From contig JBIQIB010000044.1 in assembly GCA_044508265.1 (NCBI GenBank), positions 1-29,848 of the forward strand: a stretch of DNA of 29,848 nt, written 5' to 3'. The notes under the pieces are model-generated. The model was given only the letters and a program-made list of their open reading frames with translations, had not been told where the DNA came from and made no database searches. Numbering within the stretch: the first letter of the stretch is position 1; each line of letters starts with the position of its first letter. Shown piece by piece: positions 17,749-25,423 of the stretch. Source of the stretch: JAEZDP01 sp044508265. GTDB lineage: Bacteria > Acidobacteriota > Vicinamibacteria > Vicinamibacterales > Vicinamibacteraceae. A program made the position numbers and the translations under genes.

Positions 17749-18019
17749 GGAAATCGCGACGCGTACGGTGCGGATCGTCAACCCGCTCGGGCTGCACGCC
17801 CGCGCGGCGGCGCGGTTCGTCCGGCTGGCGTCGCAGTTCACGGCCAGCATCAGGGTGGGCCGCGGCTCGCGCGAGCTGGACGGCAAGAGCATCCTCGGGC
17901 TGCTCCTGCTGGGCGCCTCACGCGGTACCGAGATCACCCTGCGGGCGGAAGGCCCCGACGCCGAGCCGGCGATCGAGGCCCTCAGCCAGCTCGTGGCCGA
18001 CGGGTTCGACGATGAGTGA
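17741..18019 (+). CDS. ptsH: phosphocarrier protein HPr
   Basis: The 92-residue HPr has the EI-phosphorylated histidine at His19 in NPLGLHARAA, and the HprK target serine at Ser50 in DGKSILGLLLLGA (equivalent to Ser46 of B. subtilis HPr). Both phosphorylation sites are therefore present, matching the hprK and EI genes around it. It carries the C-terminal helix (EPAIEALSQLVADGF). It overlaps the EIIA gene by eight bases and the EI gene by eight bases, so translation is coupled. It could be named ptsO/NPr by position after rapZ, but the GKS serine and the adjacent HprK fit a Ser-phosphorylatable HPr. Confidence 0.95.
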   Translation: MGKEIATRTVRIVNPLGLHARAAARFVRLASQFTASIRVGRGSRELDGKSILGLLLLGASRGTEITLRAEGPDAEPAIEALSQLVADGFDDE

Positions 18020-19724
18020 GACCACAGTGCTGCACGGGACGGCCGTATCGGGCGGCGTGGCCGTGGGCCCCGCCTTCGTGGTGCGCCTGCGGACGCACGA
18101 CGTCCGGTACCGGATTCATCAGGAGAGCGTCGCCGACGAGCAGCGGCGTCTCGCCGAGGCGTGTGACAGGGCGCGGCGGCAGCTGGAGGAGATCCGCGAC
18201 GGGGCCCGCCGGGCACTCGGGCGCGACCTGGCGGCCATGTTCGACGCGCAGCTCCTGATGCTGGCCGACCCGCTGCTGCGCCAGCGTGCCGATGCCCTCA
18301 TCGCCTCGCGCATGGTCAACGCCGACTGGGCCCTGGCGCAGGCGGGCGAGGAGCTGATGGGCCGCCTGCGGGCGCTCGAGGACGTCTATCTCCAGGAACG
18401 CCACGGCGATCTGGACGACGTCCTGTCGCGCGTGCGGCGCAACCTGCAGGGCGAGCATGGCGACGCCGGCTGGCTGAACGATCAGCTCGCGAGGTTCTCG
18501 GCGCCCTGCGTGCTGGTGGCCGACGACCTGCCCGTGTCCGTCGCGGTGCAGCTCGAATGGCGCAGACTGGCGGCCGTCGTCACGGAGGCGGGGTCGCGCA
18601 CCGCGCACACGGCCATCCTCGCGCGCTCGATGGCCATGCCTGCGGTCGTGGCGGTGCGAGACGCGACCCGGCTGGTCGTCCCCGGCGCCCTGGTGCTGGT
18701 GGACGGCGGCGCGGGCACCATCTCGCTGTCGCCGTCGCATGGCGAGATCGAGGCCACCGTCGGCCGGGCGGCGGCCCCTCGCGCACGTCCGCCGCGGCTG
18801 CACGGCCCTGTCATGACCGCCGACGGCGAGGTGACGGCGCTTCTTGCCAACGTCGAGCGCCCGGAGGACGTGCCGTTCGCGCTGCGTGAAGGCGCGGCCG
18901 GCCTCGGCCTCGTGCGGTCGGAGCTGCTCATGGGCGGCTGCCCGCTGCACGCGGCGAGCGAGGAACTCCAGTACGACGTCTACAGGATGCTCGTCGACGC
19001 CGCCGGGCCGGCGGCAGAGGTGACTATCCGCACCTTCGACATGACGCCGGAAGAGGCCGGATTGCCGTCGCTGACAGGCGACGACAGCGGGGAAGTACTC
19101 GGCTTGCGGGGGCTGCGCCTCGGGCTGGCGGTGCCCGAACTCTTCGACCGCCAGGTGCGCGCGCTGCTGCGGACGAGCACGCACGGACGCGTGCGCATCA
19201 TGTTCCCGCTCGTCACGGGGGTGGCGGAGTTCAACGAAGCCAGGGCACGCGTCGAGGCGCTCGCGGTCGAACTGGGCGTCGCGATGCCTCCTGTCGGCGC
19301 GATGGTCGAGGTGCCGGCCGCGGCGCTCGATGCCGGGCGCCTCGCGGCGCGGGCCGAGTTTCTGAGCATCGGCACCAACGACCTGATTCAGTACACGCTG
19401 GCGGCCGACAGGAACGACTCACGCGTGGCCCACGTGTACGATCCGCTGCACCCGGCGGTGCTGCGCCTGATCAGGTACGTGGCTCGTGCCGGACGGCGCA
19501 GTGAGTGCCGCGTGTCGGTGTGCGGCGAGATGGCCGGGGAGCCGGGGCTGCTGGCGGTGCTGCTCGGACTCGGCTTGCGCGAGTTCAGCATGGCGGCCGG
19601 GATGCTCCGCGCCGCGCGGGCCGTCATCGAGCGGACGTGGCTGCACGAAGCCGTCGACGCCGCGCGCCGGGCGCTGCGTGGAGAGCCGCTCGCCAGCCCG
19701 CTCGAAGGACGCCCGGTGGGGTAG
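18012..19724 (+). CDS. ptsI: PTS enzyme I (PEP-protein phosphotransferase)
   Basis: EI takes phosphate from PEP and passes it to HPr. The 570-residue protein has the phosphohistidine His199 in TEAGSRTAHTAILAR, the arginine-bearing IRTFD strand, RIMFPLVTG, SIGTNDLIQYTLAADR, and Cys504 in SVCGEMAGEP. Length and domain order match the family. One region is unusual. Where most EI proteins have IRT-x-D-IGGDK followed by NPFLGWRAIR, this one reads IRTFDMTPEEAG and then GEVLGLRGLR. The GGDK motif is therefore missing, although the arginine of the LG-x-R-x-x-R segment is retained. The enzyme is probably functional since its partners are retained, but its activity is uncertain. It converges on ssb with eleven bases between. 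Confidence 0.93.
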   Translation: MSETTVLHGTAVSGGVAVGPAFVVRLRTHDVRYRIHQESVADEQRRLAEACDRARRQLEEIRDGARRALGRDLAAMFDAQLLMLADPLLRQRADALIASRMVNADWALAQAGEELMGRLRALEDVYLQERHGDLDDVLSRVRRNLQGEHGDAGWLNDQLARFSAPCVLVADDLPVSVAVQLEWRRLAAVVTEAGSRTAHTAILARSMAMPAVVAVRDATRLVVPGALVLVDGGAGTISLSPSHGEIEATVGRAAAPRARPPRLHGPVMTADGEVTALLANVERPEDVPFALREGAAGLGLVRSELLMGGCPLHAASEELQYDVYRMLVDAAGPAAEVTIRTFDMTPEEAGLPSLTGDDSGEVLGLRGLRLGLAVPELFDRQVRALLRTSTHGRVRIMFPLVTGVAEFNEARARVEALAVELGVAMPPVGAMVEVPAAALDAGRLAARAEFLSIGTNDLIQYTLAADRNDSRVAHVYDPLHPAVLRLIRYVARAGRRSECRVSVCGEMAGEPGLLAVLLGLGLREFSMAAGMLRAARAVIERTWLHEAVDAARRALRGEPLASPLEGRPVG

Positions 19725-19735
19725 GGCCGTTGCCC

Positions 19736-20224
19736 CTAGAAGGGGATGTCGTCGTCGGCCTCGCCGCCGGACATCGGGTCGAACCCGCCGCCGCCGGACG
19801 AGGAGGACGAGGAGCCGCTGCTGCCGTATCCGCCCTGACCGTAATCGTAGTCGTCCTCGCCGCCGCCGCTCCGTGAGCCGCCGCCGCGGCCGGGGCCGCC
19901 CAGCAGCTGGATGCGATCCGCGATGACCTCGGTCGTGTACCGCTTCTGGCCTTCCTTGTCGTCCCAGGAACGCGTCTCCAGACGGCCCTCGACGTAGATC
20001 TGCTTGCCCTTCTTCAGGTAGTCCTGCAGCGATTCGGCCTGCTTGCCCAGCAGGACGATGCGATGCCACTCGGTGCGGTCGACCCACTCGCCCGTCTTCG
20101 AGTCCTTGCGCCTGTCGGTCGTCGCGAGGCTGAAGCGCGACACCGCGAAGCCGCTGCCGGTGAACTTCGTTTCTGCGTCCCGTCCGAGGTTGCCGACGAG
20201 GATGACCTTGTTGACACTGCCCAT
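19736..20224 (-). CDS. ssb: single-stranded DNA-binding protein
   Basis: The 162-residue SSB has an N-terminal OB fold (about 1-110: MGSVNKVILVGNLGRD, TEWHRIVLLGK, YVEGRLETRSW), a glycine/serine-rich linker (about 112-150) and the acidic tip DDDIPF that recruits repair and replication proteins. It coats ssDNA at forks and repair sites. The ATG at 20224 begins the standard SSB N-terminus, and a GGAGA lies about eleven bases upstream. It follows cpoB on the same strand with only 19 bases between. It may therefore share the tol operon transcript, although a promoter within cpoB cannot be excluded. Confidence 0.98.
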   Translation of the reverse strand: MGSVNKVILVGNLGRDAETKFTGSGFAVSRFSLATTDRRKDSKTGEWVDRTEWHRIVLLGKQAESLQDYLKKGKQIYVEGRLETRSWDDKEGQKRYTTEVIADRIQLLGGPGRGGGSRSGGGEDDYDYGQGGYGSSGSSSSSSGGGGFDPMSGGEADDDIPF

Positions 20225-20243
20225 GCGCGCGTCTTCTCCGCGT

Positions 20244-21131
20244 CTACCGAGGACGCCGATTCAAGCCGTCGAGGACCTGCCGCGCAAGCACGGCCACCTC
20301 GCTGTTGGGATAATTCCGGATGACCTGCTGGAACGACTCGCGCGCCCGGTCGTTCTCGCCGAGCAGGCTCAACGCCACCCCGCGCTTGTAGAGCGCCTGG
20401 GGCACGCGGTCGCCGTTGGGGTAGTTGGCGATGACCTTGTCGTAGGCCTCCACCGCCTCCTTGAACTTGCTGTCGAGTTGATACGACTCGCCGATGTAGA
20501 ACTGCGCATCGTCGGCCCGATCGGTGTTGCCGAACGTGCGGATGTACTGCTCGAAGCCGGCGATCGCGAGGCTCCATTGGCCCGCGGCATAGTCGGCCTG
20601 GGCCGTGTCGAACATGCGCTGCGGGGACAGGCCGCCGGCGGGGCCGGCCGGGACCGGCGGATCCGCAGGCATCCCGCCTTCCGGCGGCGGGGTCCCGGTG
20701 CCGGAGTCGAAATTCGCCATGCCTGTCGGGTCGCCTTCGGTCGGCGGCATCACCGGCGTCAGCTGTGACGGCAGCCGGTTGAGCGCGTCGCGCATCGACT
20801 GCATCTCCTGCTGGAGTGCGTTCACGCGGACGCCTGTGTCGTCGAGCTTCTCGCGGACCACGCGCAGGTCGCTGGTGACGTTGTCGATGAGCAGCTTCTG
20901 ATCCGCGAACGCCTTGCGGGTGGTCGCTGTCTGGTCGTCGAGCCGGCCGTTGAGCGCCCGCAACGCGTCGGCGAGGCTCGCGAGCATCAGCTGCAGCTGC
21001 TGCGACTGCTCCTGCAGCATGCGCAGGTCGGCCATCATCTGCTGATGCTCGCGATTGGCCGCGACTGCCGAGGCCGGCCCGGCCGCGAGCAGCACCATGA
21101 TCGAGAGAGCGCTCAGCGCGATCCGCTTCAT
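20244..21131 (-). CDS. cpoB: Tol-Pal system TPR protein CpoB/YbgF
   Basis: The 295-residue periplasmic protein has a signal peptide (residues 1 to about 24, ending in a PASA-VA-type site), a coiled-coil segment of heptad-like leucines and glutamines (about 27-105), a proline-rich linker, and C-terminal tetratricopeptide repeats (about 165-290: AQADYAAGQWSLAIAGF, DDAQFYIGESY, GVALSLLGENDRARESF). E. coli CpoB coordinates peptidoglycan synthesis with Tol-Pal constriction during division. I chose the ATG at 21131 because it directly precedes the signal peptide. An ATG at 21167 would add twelve hydrophilic residues and nearly abut pal. It is last of the Tol-Pal genes, as in proteobacteria. Confidence 0.93.
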   Translation of the reverse strand: MKRIALSALSIMVLLAAGPASAVAANREHQQMMADLRMLQEQSQQLQLMLASLADALRALNGRLDDQTATTRKAFADQKLLIDNVTSDLRVVREKLDDTGVRVNALQQEMQSMRDALNRLPSQLTPVMPPTEGDPTGMANFDSGTGTPPPEGGMPADPPVPAGPAGGLSPQRMFDTAQADYAAGQWSLAIAGFEQYIRTFGNTDRADDAQFYIGESYQLDSKFKEAVEAYDKVIANYPNGDRVPQALYKRGVALSLLGENDRARESFQQVIRNYPNSEVAVLARQVLDGLNRRPR

Positions 21132-21170
21132 GATTCGTTCCTTACCACGTCGGGCAGAGGGCGGCAACCG

Positions 21171-21767
21171 CTACTTGCTGGTCACCACGAAGTGCGCCCG
21201 GCGGTTCTTGGCCCATGCCTCCTCGTTCGAACCCGGGTCGAACGGGAACTCCTTCCCGTAGGACACGGTGCGGAGCCTGTCGGCCGGGATGCCCAGCGAG
21301 ACCAGATACGCACGGGCCGCCTGGGCGCGACGCTCGCCAAGCGACAGATTGTACTCCGCGGTTCCGCGCTCGTCACAGTGGCCTTCGATGGTGACGATCC
21401 AGTTGGGGTACTGACGGAGGATCTCGGCGTTCTTCTGCAGGACGCCGACGGCCTCGCCCACGATCTCGGAGCTGTCGTAGATGTAGAAGACCGGCTGGAG
21501 CGGCGACTCGCGGTTGATCTCGTCGAGCGACCGCGCGTTGTAGTCGGTCAGGTCGGACCCGCTCAGCGACGGCTCGAGCGGCACCGAGGCCACCGGCTCC
21601 GGCTCCGACACCGGCTCCGGTGGCGCGGGCGGAGTCGTCCCGGCCGTCGAACCGGAGGGCGGGGGAGGCGTGGGCCGGGCCACCGGGGGCTTCTTGCCGC
21701 CGCACGCGACGGTCGTCAGAGCCAGAGCCAGCAGCCACGCCGACAGGCGCAGCGTTCGTCGCGACAT
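21171..21767 (-). CDS. pal: peptidoglycan-associated lipoprotein Pal
   Basis: This is the outer-membrane lipoprotein that tethers the membrane to peptidoglycan and partners TolB. It has 198 residues: a signal peptide, a cysteine at position 22 (TTVACGG), a Pro/Thr/Ser-rich spacer (about 25-75), and an OmpA-like domain with the hallmark EGHCDERGTAEYNLSLGERR and a C-terminal NRRAHFV. The lipobox is weak, since the -3 residue is threonine rather than leucine. Lipidation is likely but not certain. The ATG at 21767 is supported by an AGAGAGGA ribosome-binding site seven bases upstream. A further ATG at 21791 would add eight residues before the signal peptide. It lies between tolB and cpoB. Confidence 0.96.
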   Translation of the reverse strand: MSRRTLRLSAWLLALALTTVACGGKKPPVARPTPPPPSGSTAGTTPPAPPEPVSEPEPVASVPLEPSLSGSDLTDYNARSLDEINRESPLQPVFYIYDSSEIVGEAVGVLQKNAEILRQYPNWIVTIEGHCDERGTAEYNLSLGERRAQAARAYLVSLGIPADRLRTVSYGKEFPFDPGSNEEAWAKNRRAHFVVTSK

Positions 21768-21815
21768 GGGAAATCCTCTCTCTGCGTACATGACACTCTC
21801 GTGCAGCCGTGCGCG

Positions 21816-23240
21816 TCAGCGCGACCAGCTCGGTTGGACGTTGTTGCCCTGCCGCGTCAGTTGACGGATGTCGTTGCCGTCACGCGCGACCGTGAAGATG
21901 TGCGAGTGGCCCTGGCGCGTGGATGCAAACGCCAGATGGCGGCCGTTGGGCGCCCACGCCGGGCTCTCGTTGCTGCCGATGCCGTCGGTGATGACCCGGA
22001 TGGCGCCGCTCGCGATGTCGACGATCTTGATGTCGAAGCCCGGGCCGGTCCGGCCGGCATACGCGATCTCGTTGAAGATGGGCGACCAGGTCGCCCTGTC
22101 GGCCCACGACTCGGTCGTGATGCGGCGCGGCTGGCCGAGGCCGTCGGCGTCGACGATGTAGATCTGCGGCGAGCCGGTGCGATCCGACGTGAAGGCAATC
22201 TGGTTGCCGGCCGGCGACCACGTGGGGCTCGTGTCGTTGGACTGGTGATTGGTGATGCGCCGCAGCCCCGAGCCGTCCACGTTGACCGTGTAGATCTCCA
22301 TGTTGCCGTCGCGGTTGGTCATGAAGGCGATCTTCTCGCCGTTCGGGCTGAACGCCGGGAGGAAGTTGTGCACCCGGTCGGTGCCCTTCGTGGGCTGCGC
22401 CATCTGCCCCTGGTAGATGTAGGAGATATAGATGTCGGGATACCCCCGCCGGTATGACGTGTACGCGATGGCCCGACCGTCGGCCGACCACGTCGGGTTG
22501 ATGGCCAGCGAGCGGTTCACCGTCACCCGCCGCTGGTTCTCGCCATCGTAGTCGCCGATGTAGATCTCCTTGATGTTGCGGTTCTCGACGGTGTTGCTGG
22601 CGCGGACGCCGTCCCGGTCCGAGGCAAATGCGATCTTGGTGCGCGCGACGCCGTTGAGGCCGCGCTGCGCGTGCAGATCGTCGGCGATCGTATGGGCGAA
22701 GAGACGCGGGTTGCTGGCCGCGCCGGTGTACTCCTTGCCCCACACCGCCTGGCGGGTGTTGACGTCGAACAGCCGCGCCTGGATGGTCACGCTCGACGCG
22801 TTGCCGCGCACCGTGCCGACGACGACGAAGTTCGCCCCGAGCTCGCGCCACTGATCGAAGGGCACCGTCTCGGGCGAGGTCGCGGCCGTGATGGCCGAGT
22901 AGGCGTTGCGCGGGATGAGGTCGTACTCGCGCTCGAAGCGCATGTCGGCCCACAGCACCTCGCCGAGCGTCGTCGCGATGCCGCTCAACTCGCCGCCGCC
23001 TCCGACCGCGATGAAGTCGGGGACGGCGAGCCGGGGCGCACGGGCGGCGCCGGTCACTTCCACGGCAATCTGGTCGGGCTGCTGCGGTGGCGGCTGCGCG
23101 GGATCCTGCGGGGCCGGCGCGGCGGGCGGCGCAGCGGGCGGCTGCTGCGAGCCGGCGGGCGCTCCGGCCAGGATCGCGACCGATGACGCGGCGGCCAGCG
23201 AGGCAGCCAGAACGGACAGGCGGATCGAGGTCGTCGTCAT
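21816..23240 (-). CDS. tolB: Tol-Pal system beta-propeller protein TolB
   Basis: TolB is the periplasmic partner of Pal and of the TolA-like protein. The 474-residue protein has a signal peptide (about 1-31), a Pro/Ala/Gln-rich spacer (about 32-58) that is longer than in E. coli TolB, a TolB N-terminal alpha/beta domain (about 65-185), and a six-bladed propeller (about 195-470). The blades carry repeated WSP/FSP-x-G-x-x-IAF and SDR-x-G signatures (IAFASDRDG, IAFMTNRDG, IAFTSDRTG, LAFASTRQG). Its start overlaps the stop of the TonB-like gene by three bases, so it is translationally coupled. The spacer is low complexity and may act as a flexible arm. Confidence 0.97.
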   Translation of the reverse strand: MTTTSIRLSVLAASLAAASSVAILAGAPAGSQQPPAAPPAAPAPQDPAQPPPQQPDQIAVEVTGAARAPRLAVPDFIAVGGGGELSGIATTLGEVLWADMRFEREYDLIPRNAYSAITAATSPETVPFDQWRELGANFVVVGTVRGNASSVTIQARLFDVNTRQAVWGKEYTGAASNPRLFAHTIADDLHAQRGLNGVARTKIAFASDRDGVRASNTVENRNIKEIYIGDYDGENQRRVTVNRSLAINPTWSADGRAIAYTSYRRGYPDIYISYIYQGQMAQPTKGTDRVHNFLPAFSPNGEKIAFMTNRDGNMEIYTVNVDGSGLRRITNHQSNDTSPTWSPAGNQIAFTSDRTGSPQIYIVDADGLGQPRRITTESWADRATWSPIFNEIAYAGRTGPGFDIKIVDIASGAIRVITDGIGSNESPAWAPNGRHLAFASTRQGHSHIFTVARDGNDIRQLTRQGNNVQPSWSR

Positions 23241-24013
23241 GAGGTGAAGTTGAATTGGAGGTTCACGGTGAGCGTCGGGTTGGTGTACTCGGGCGGCAGC
23301 GGCGGCAGCTGGGTGGCCAGCAGAGCGCGCTGCGCCGCCTGATCCAGCAGGAAGTTGCCGCTCGACCGTGCGACTTCGATGTTGCTCAGGTTGCCCTGGC
23401 GGTCGATGACGAAACGCATGACGGTGGTGCCCGGGCTGCCCTGGTTCTGCTGCCAGTTGCGCTGCACGATCCGGAGCATCTCGGAGATGTAGGCGGGGCA
23501 GCAGAAGTTCCCGAGGTTCATCTGCCCGCCGGTGCCCCCGCCGCCACCCGTCGACAGGCCGATTGAATCGCTCTGTACGCCCGTGTCGGCCTGCGCCTGG
23601 CCGCGGGTCACCTGCTGGCCGGTCGTCGGCGTCCGGCCCTTGGCCGTGTCAGGCGCCGTCTCCGGCTTCGGCCGCTCCTTGGGCGCCTGCTTCGGCGGAG
23701 CCTTCGTGGGCTCGGCCATCTCGGGCGGCTTGGCCGCGGGCGGGCGAATGGGCTCCGGCCGCGGCGGGGCCTCCTGCGGCGGCACCACCTGCTGGACGGG
23801 ACGGCCTGCCATCGGCGTCATGCCGCCCGACTGCGGCCCGGGCGCGCCGCCGAGGCTGATGGTCATCACTTCGCGTTCATCCGTGTCGCGCGTGCGCCAG
23901 TCCTGCGGGGCGAGCACGAACGCCACGACGCCGATCGCGTGCACGATCAGCGAGACGGTGAGCATCCGCTGAAAGTCGTCCTGCGTCGGGCGCCTGGACG
24001 TCAGCGCGTTCAC
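23237..24013 (-). CDS. TonB/TolA-like energy-transducing protein
   Basis: The 258-residue protein has one N-terminal membrane helix (about 18-36, with the SLIVHAIG histidine/serine motif shared by TonB and TolA), a proline/lysine/glutamate-rich periplasmic stretch (about 75-125), a glycine-rich segment (about 150-162), and a C-terminal TonB-type domain with LRIVQRNWQQ and FVIDRQGNLSNIEVARSSG. Its place between tolR and tolB argues for the TolA role, coupling ExbB/ExbD-like proton flow to TolB/Pal. The Pro-rich spacer looks like TonB rather than the long alanine/lysine helix of E. coli TolA. An adjacent cysteine pair, Cys171-Cys172 (NFCCPAY), precedes the C-terminal domain. The start is GTG, overlapping the tolR stop (GTGA). 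Confidence 0.87.
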   Translation of the reverse strand: MNALTSRRPTQDDFQRMLTVSLIVHAIGVVAFVLAPQDWRTRDTDEREVMTISLGGAPGPQSGGMTPMAGRPVQQVVPPQEAPPRPEPIRPPAAKPPEMAEPTKAPPKQAPKERPKPETAPDTAKGRTPTTGQQVTRGQAQADTGVQSDSIGLSTGGGGGTGGQMNLGNFCCPAYISEMLRIVQRNWQQNQGSPGTTVMRFVIDRQGNLSNIEVARSSGNFLLDQAAQRALLATQLPPLPPEYTNPTLTVNLQFNFTS

Positions 24014-24477
24014 CGCTCACCCGGCAGCCGCGAGACGATGCCGACCTTCTCGACGCCGCCCGCCTTGAGATGATCCATGACCTCGATCGCGTGCTGCACC
24101 GTGATGCCGCCGTCGGCCCGCAGGTACACCTGCAGGTCGTCGGCGCCCTGCATCGCCTGCCGCATGCGCTCGCTCAGCACGTCCACGCGCACCATCTCGT
24201 CGTCGATCTGGACGCGGCGGTCCTCGGCGTAGCTGAGGGGCACGGTGACGAAGATGCGCTCGCTGCTCAACTCCGGCGCGCGCGTCGCCACCGGCAGGTT
24301 CACGTCGAGTCCGCGCGTCATCATCGGCGCCGCCACCATGAAGATGATGAGCAGCACCAGCATGACGTCCACGAGCGGGACGACGTTGATCTCCGACAGC
24401 GACGCCGACACCGCGGGACGTCCCCGCCGTCCGCGTATGCCGCCGCCGCCGCCGCCCGATCCCATCACCTTGGCCAT
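24010..24477 (-). CDS. tolR: ExbD/TolR family protein
   Basis: This is the proton-channel partner of TolQ. It has 155 residues: a short cytoplasmic head with six consecutive glycines (GSGGGGGGIRG), one membrane helix (about 33-53) carrying the conserved proton-carrying aspartate Asp37 in PLVDVMLVLLIIF, and a periplasmic domain ending in VQHAIEVMDHLKAGGVEKVGIVS. All are typical of ExbD/TolR. Assignment to TolR rather than ExbD rests on its position beside tolB and pal. A strong AGAGGAG ribosome-binding site sits four bases before the ATG. It is separated from tolQ by 24 bases and coupled to the TonB-like gene by overlapping codons. Confidence 0.95.
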   Translation of the reverse strand: MAKVMGSGGGGGGIRGRRGRPAVSASLSEINVVPLVDVMLVLLIIFMVAAPMMTRGLDVNLPVATRAPELSSERIFVTVPLSYAEDRRVQIDDEMVRVDVLSERMRQAMQGADDLQVYLRADGGITVQHAIEVMDHLKAGGVEKVGIVSRLPGER

Positions 24478-24501
24478 GTGTCTCCTCTGGTAAGGATGGG
24501 A

Positions 24502-25266
24502 TTACGTGAAGTTCCGCTCGGCGATGTTCAGGAACTCCAGCGCGAAGTCGTCCATCGCCGTCGCGAATGCCTTCACCCGGTTGGTGAAGTGGTTGTAGAA
24601 GTAGACGGCGGGAATCGCCGCGAACAGCCCGGCAGCCGTCGCGATGAGCGCTTCCGCGATGCCAGGCGCGACGATGGCGAGGTTGGACGAGCCCACCGCG
24701 CCGATGGCCTGGAAGGCCGTCATGATGCCCCACACCGTCCCGAACAGGCCGATGAACGGCGTGATGCTCGCGGTCGTCGCCAGAAAGCCCACCCTGTCTT
24801 CGAGCCTGGTAAGCTCGGTGCCCGTCGCCCGCAGCAGGGCCCGGTCCACCGCCTCCAGGCTCTTCAACGTTGGACGCGAGCCGCCGCCGGCCGGCCGTTC
24901 AGCGGCGGCGCCGGAGGCGCCGCGCAGCTGCGCGTTCAGCTCGGCATACCCCGACTGGAACAGGCCCACCAGCGGGCTGTCCGAGAGCGAGCGGCACACC
25001 GCCTGCACCTCGGAGAACTTGCTGCTGCGGCGGAACACGTCGAGGAACGCGCGCGTCTGCTGCTCGGCCCGGCGATAATGCCGTGCCTTGTAGAAGACGA
25101 TCGCCCACGAGAGCACCGAGAAGACGACGAGAATGAGAAGTACGACAGTGGCGACGGGACCCGATCGGAGGATCAGGGAGACGACATCAGTCGCCTGTCC
25201 CCCGCCCTGTTCGGCGGGGACCGTCAGCTCCTGCAAGGCAAGAGCGCACACCCAAAGCGTCTGCAA
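24502..25266 (-). CDS. tolQ: MotA/TolQ/ExbB proton channel protein
   Basis: This inner-membrane protein forms the proton channel that energises the TonB/TolA-like protein. It has 254 residues with a first membrane helix at about 36-58 (VATVVLLILVVFSVLSWAIV), a large cytoplasmic loop (about 60-160), and two C-terminal membrane helices (about 160-185 and 200-230). They carry the family signature GLFGTVWGIMTAF and EALIATAAGLFAAIPAV. The best start is TTG at 25266, because GGAGG sits five bases upstream at 25276-25272. A GTG at 25251 in frame is the alternative. The ATG at 25285 is out of frame. It is the first gene of the minus-strand tol operon. Confidence 0.95.
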   Translation of the reverse strand: MQTLWVCALALQELTVPAEQGGGQATDVVSLILRSGPVATVVLLILVVFSVLSWAIVFYKARHYRRAEQQTRAFLDVFRRSSKFSEVQAVCRSLSDSPLVGLFQSGYAELNAQLRGASGAAAERPAGGGSRPTLKSLEAVDRALLRATGTELTRLEDRVGFLATTASITPFIGLFGTVWGIMTAFQAIGAVGSSNLAIVAPGIAEALIATAAGLFAAIPAVYFYNHFTNRVKAFATAMDDFALEFLNIAERNFT

Positions 25267-25319
25267 ACAGGCCTCCGCTGGTCATGGCTGGGGCGCCGCT
25301 GGGAAGGCGCGAACACCGA

Positions 25320-25349
25320 ACCCTAGCACGCGTGGCTGATGTCAGTCAA
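25320..25349 (-). promoter_or_regulatory. sigma-70-like promoter for the tol operon
   Basis: On the minus strand, TTGACT (25349-25344) and TAGGGT (25325-25320) are separated by 18 bases. Transcription would start near 25313, leaving a leader of about 45 bases before the TTG start of tolQ. The -35 is one mismatch from consensus. The -10 is weaker. Confidence 0.5.
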
Positions 25350-25352
25350 GTC

Positions 25353-25363
25353 TATGATATGAT
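25353..25363 (+). promoter_or_regulatory. tandem TATGAT -10 boxes for recN
   Basis: Two overlapping TATGAT hexamers (25353-25358 and 25358-25363) face recN and would give a leader of roughly 55-60 bases. No good -35 lies 16-18 bases upstream. A GTCAAG lies two bases upstream of the first box, as it does near the dnaE box. Confidence 0.45.
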
Positions 25364-25423
25364 TGCAGTTCTCGCGTTTGGCGCAGGGGCGGAGCTCGTC
25401 CGCACGGCCGCCGCGCCGACTCC

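Larger units (their letters stand above)
25267..25423. other. divergent intergenic region, tol operon / recN
   Basis: These 157 bases separate tolQ (-) from recN (+) and form the longest non-coding stretch in the window. They hold the tolQ ribosome-binding site, a sigma-70-like promoter for the tol operon, and tandem TATGAT boxes toward recN. I see no small RNA, riboswitch or clear operator. Confidence 0.8.

Noticed and set aside
19733..19745. CCCCT-AGA-AGGGG hairpin between EI and ssb as a bidirectional terminator
   Set aside because: Short stem, three-base loop and no T-run. It overlaps the ssb stop codon, so the support is too weak.
25310..25321. CGAAC-AC-CGAAC direct repeat near the tol promoter as a LexA-type operator for recN
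   Set aside because: The half-site spacing (GAAC-N3-GAAC) does not fit the LexA boxes I know, and it lies on the tol side of the region.
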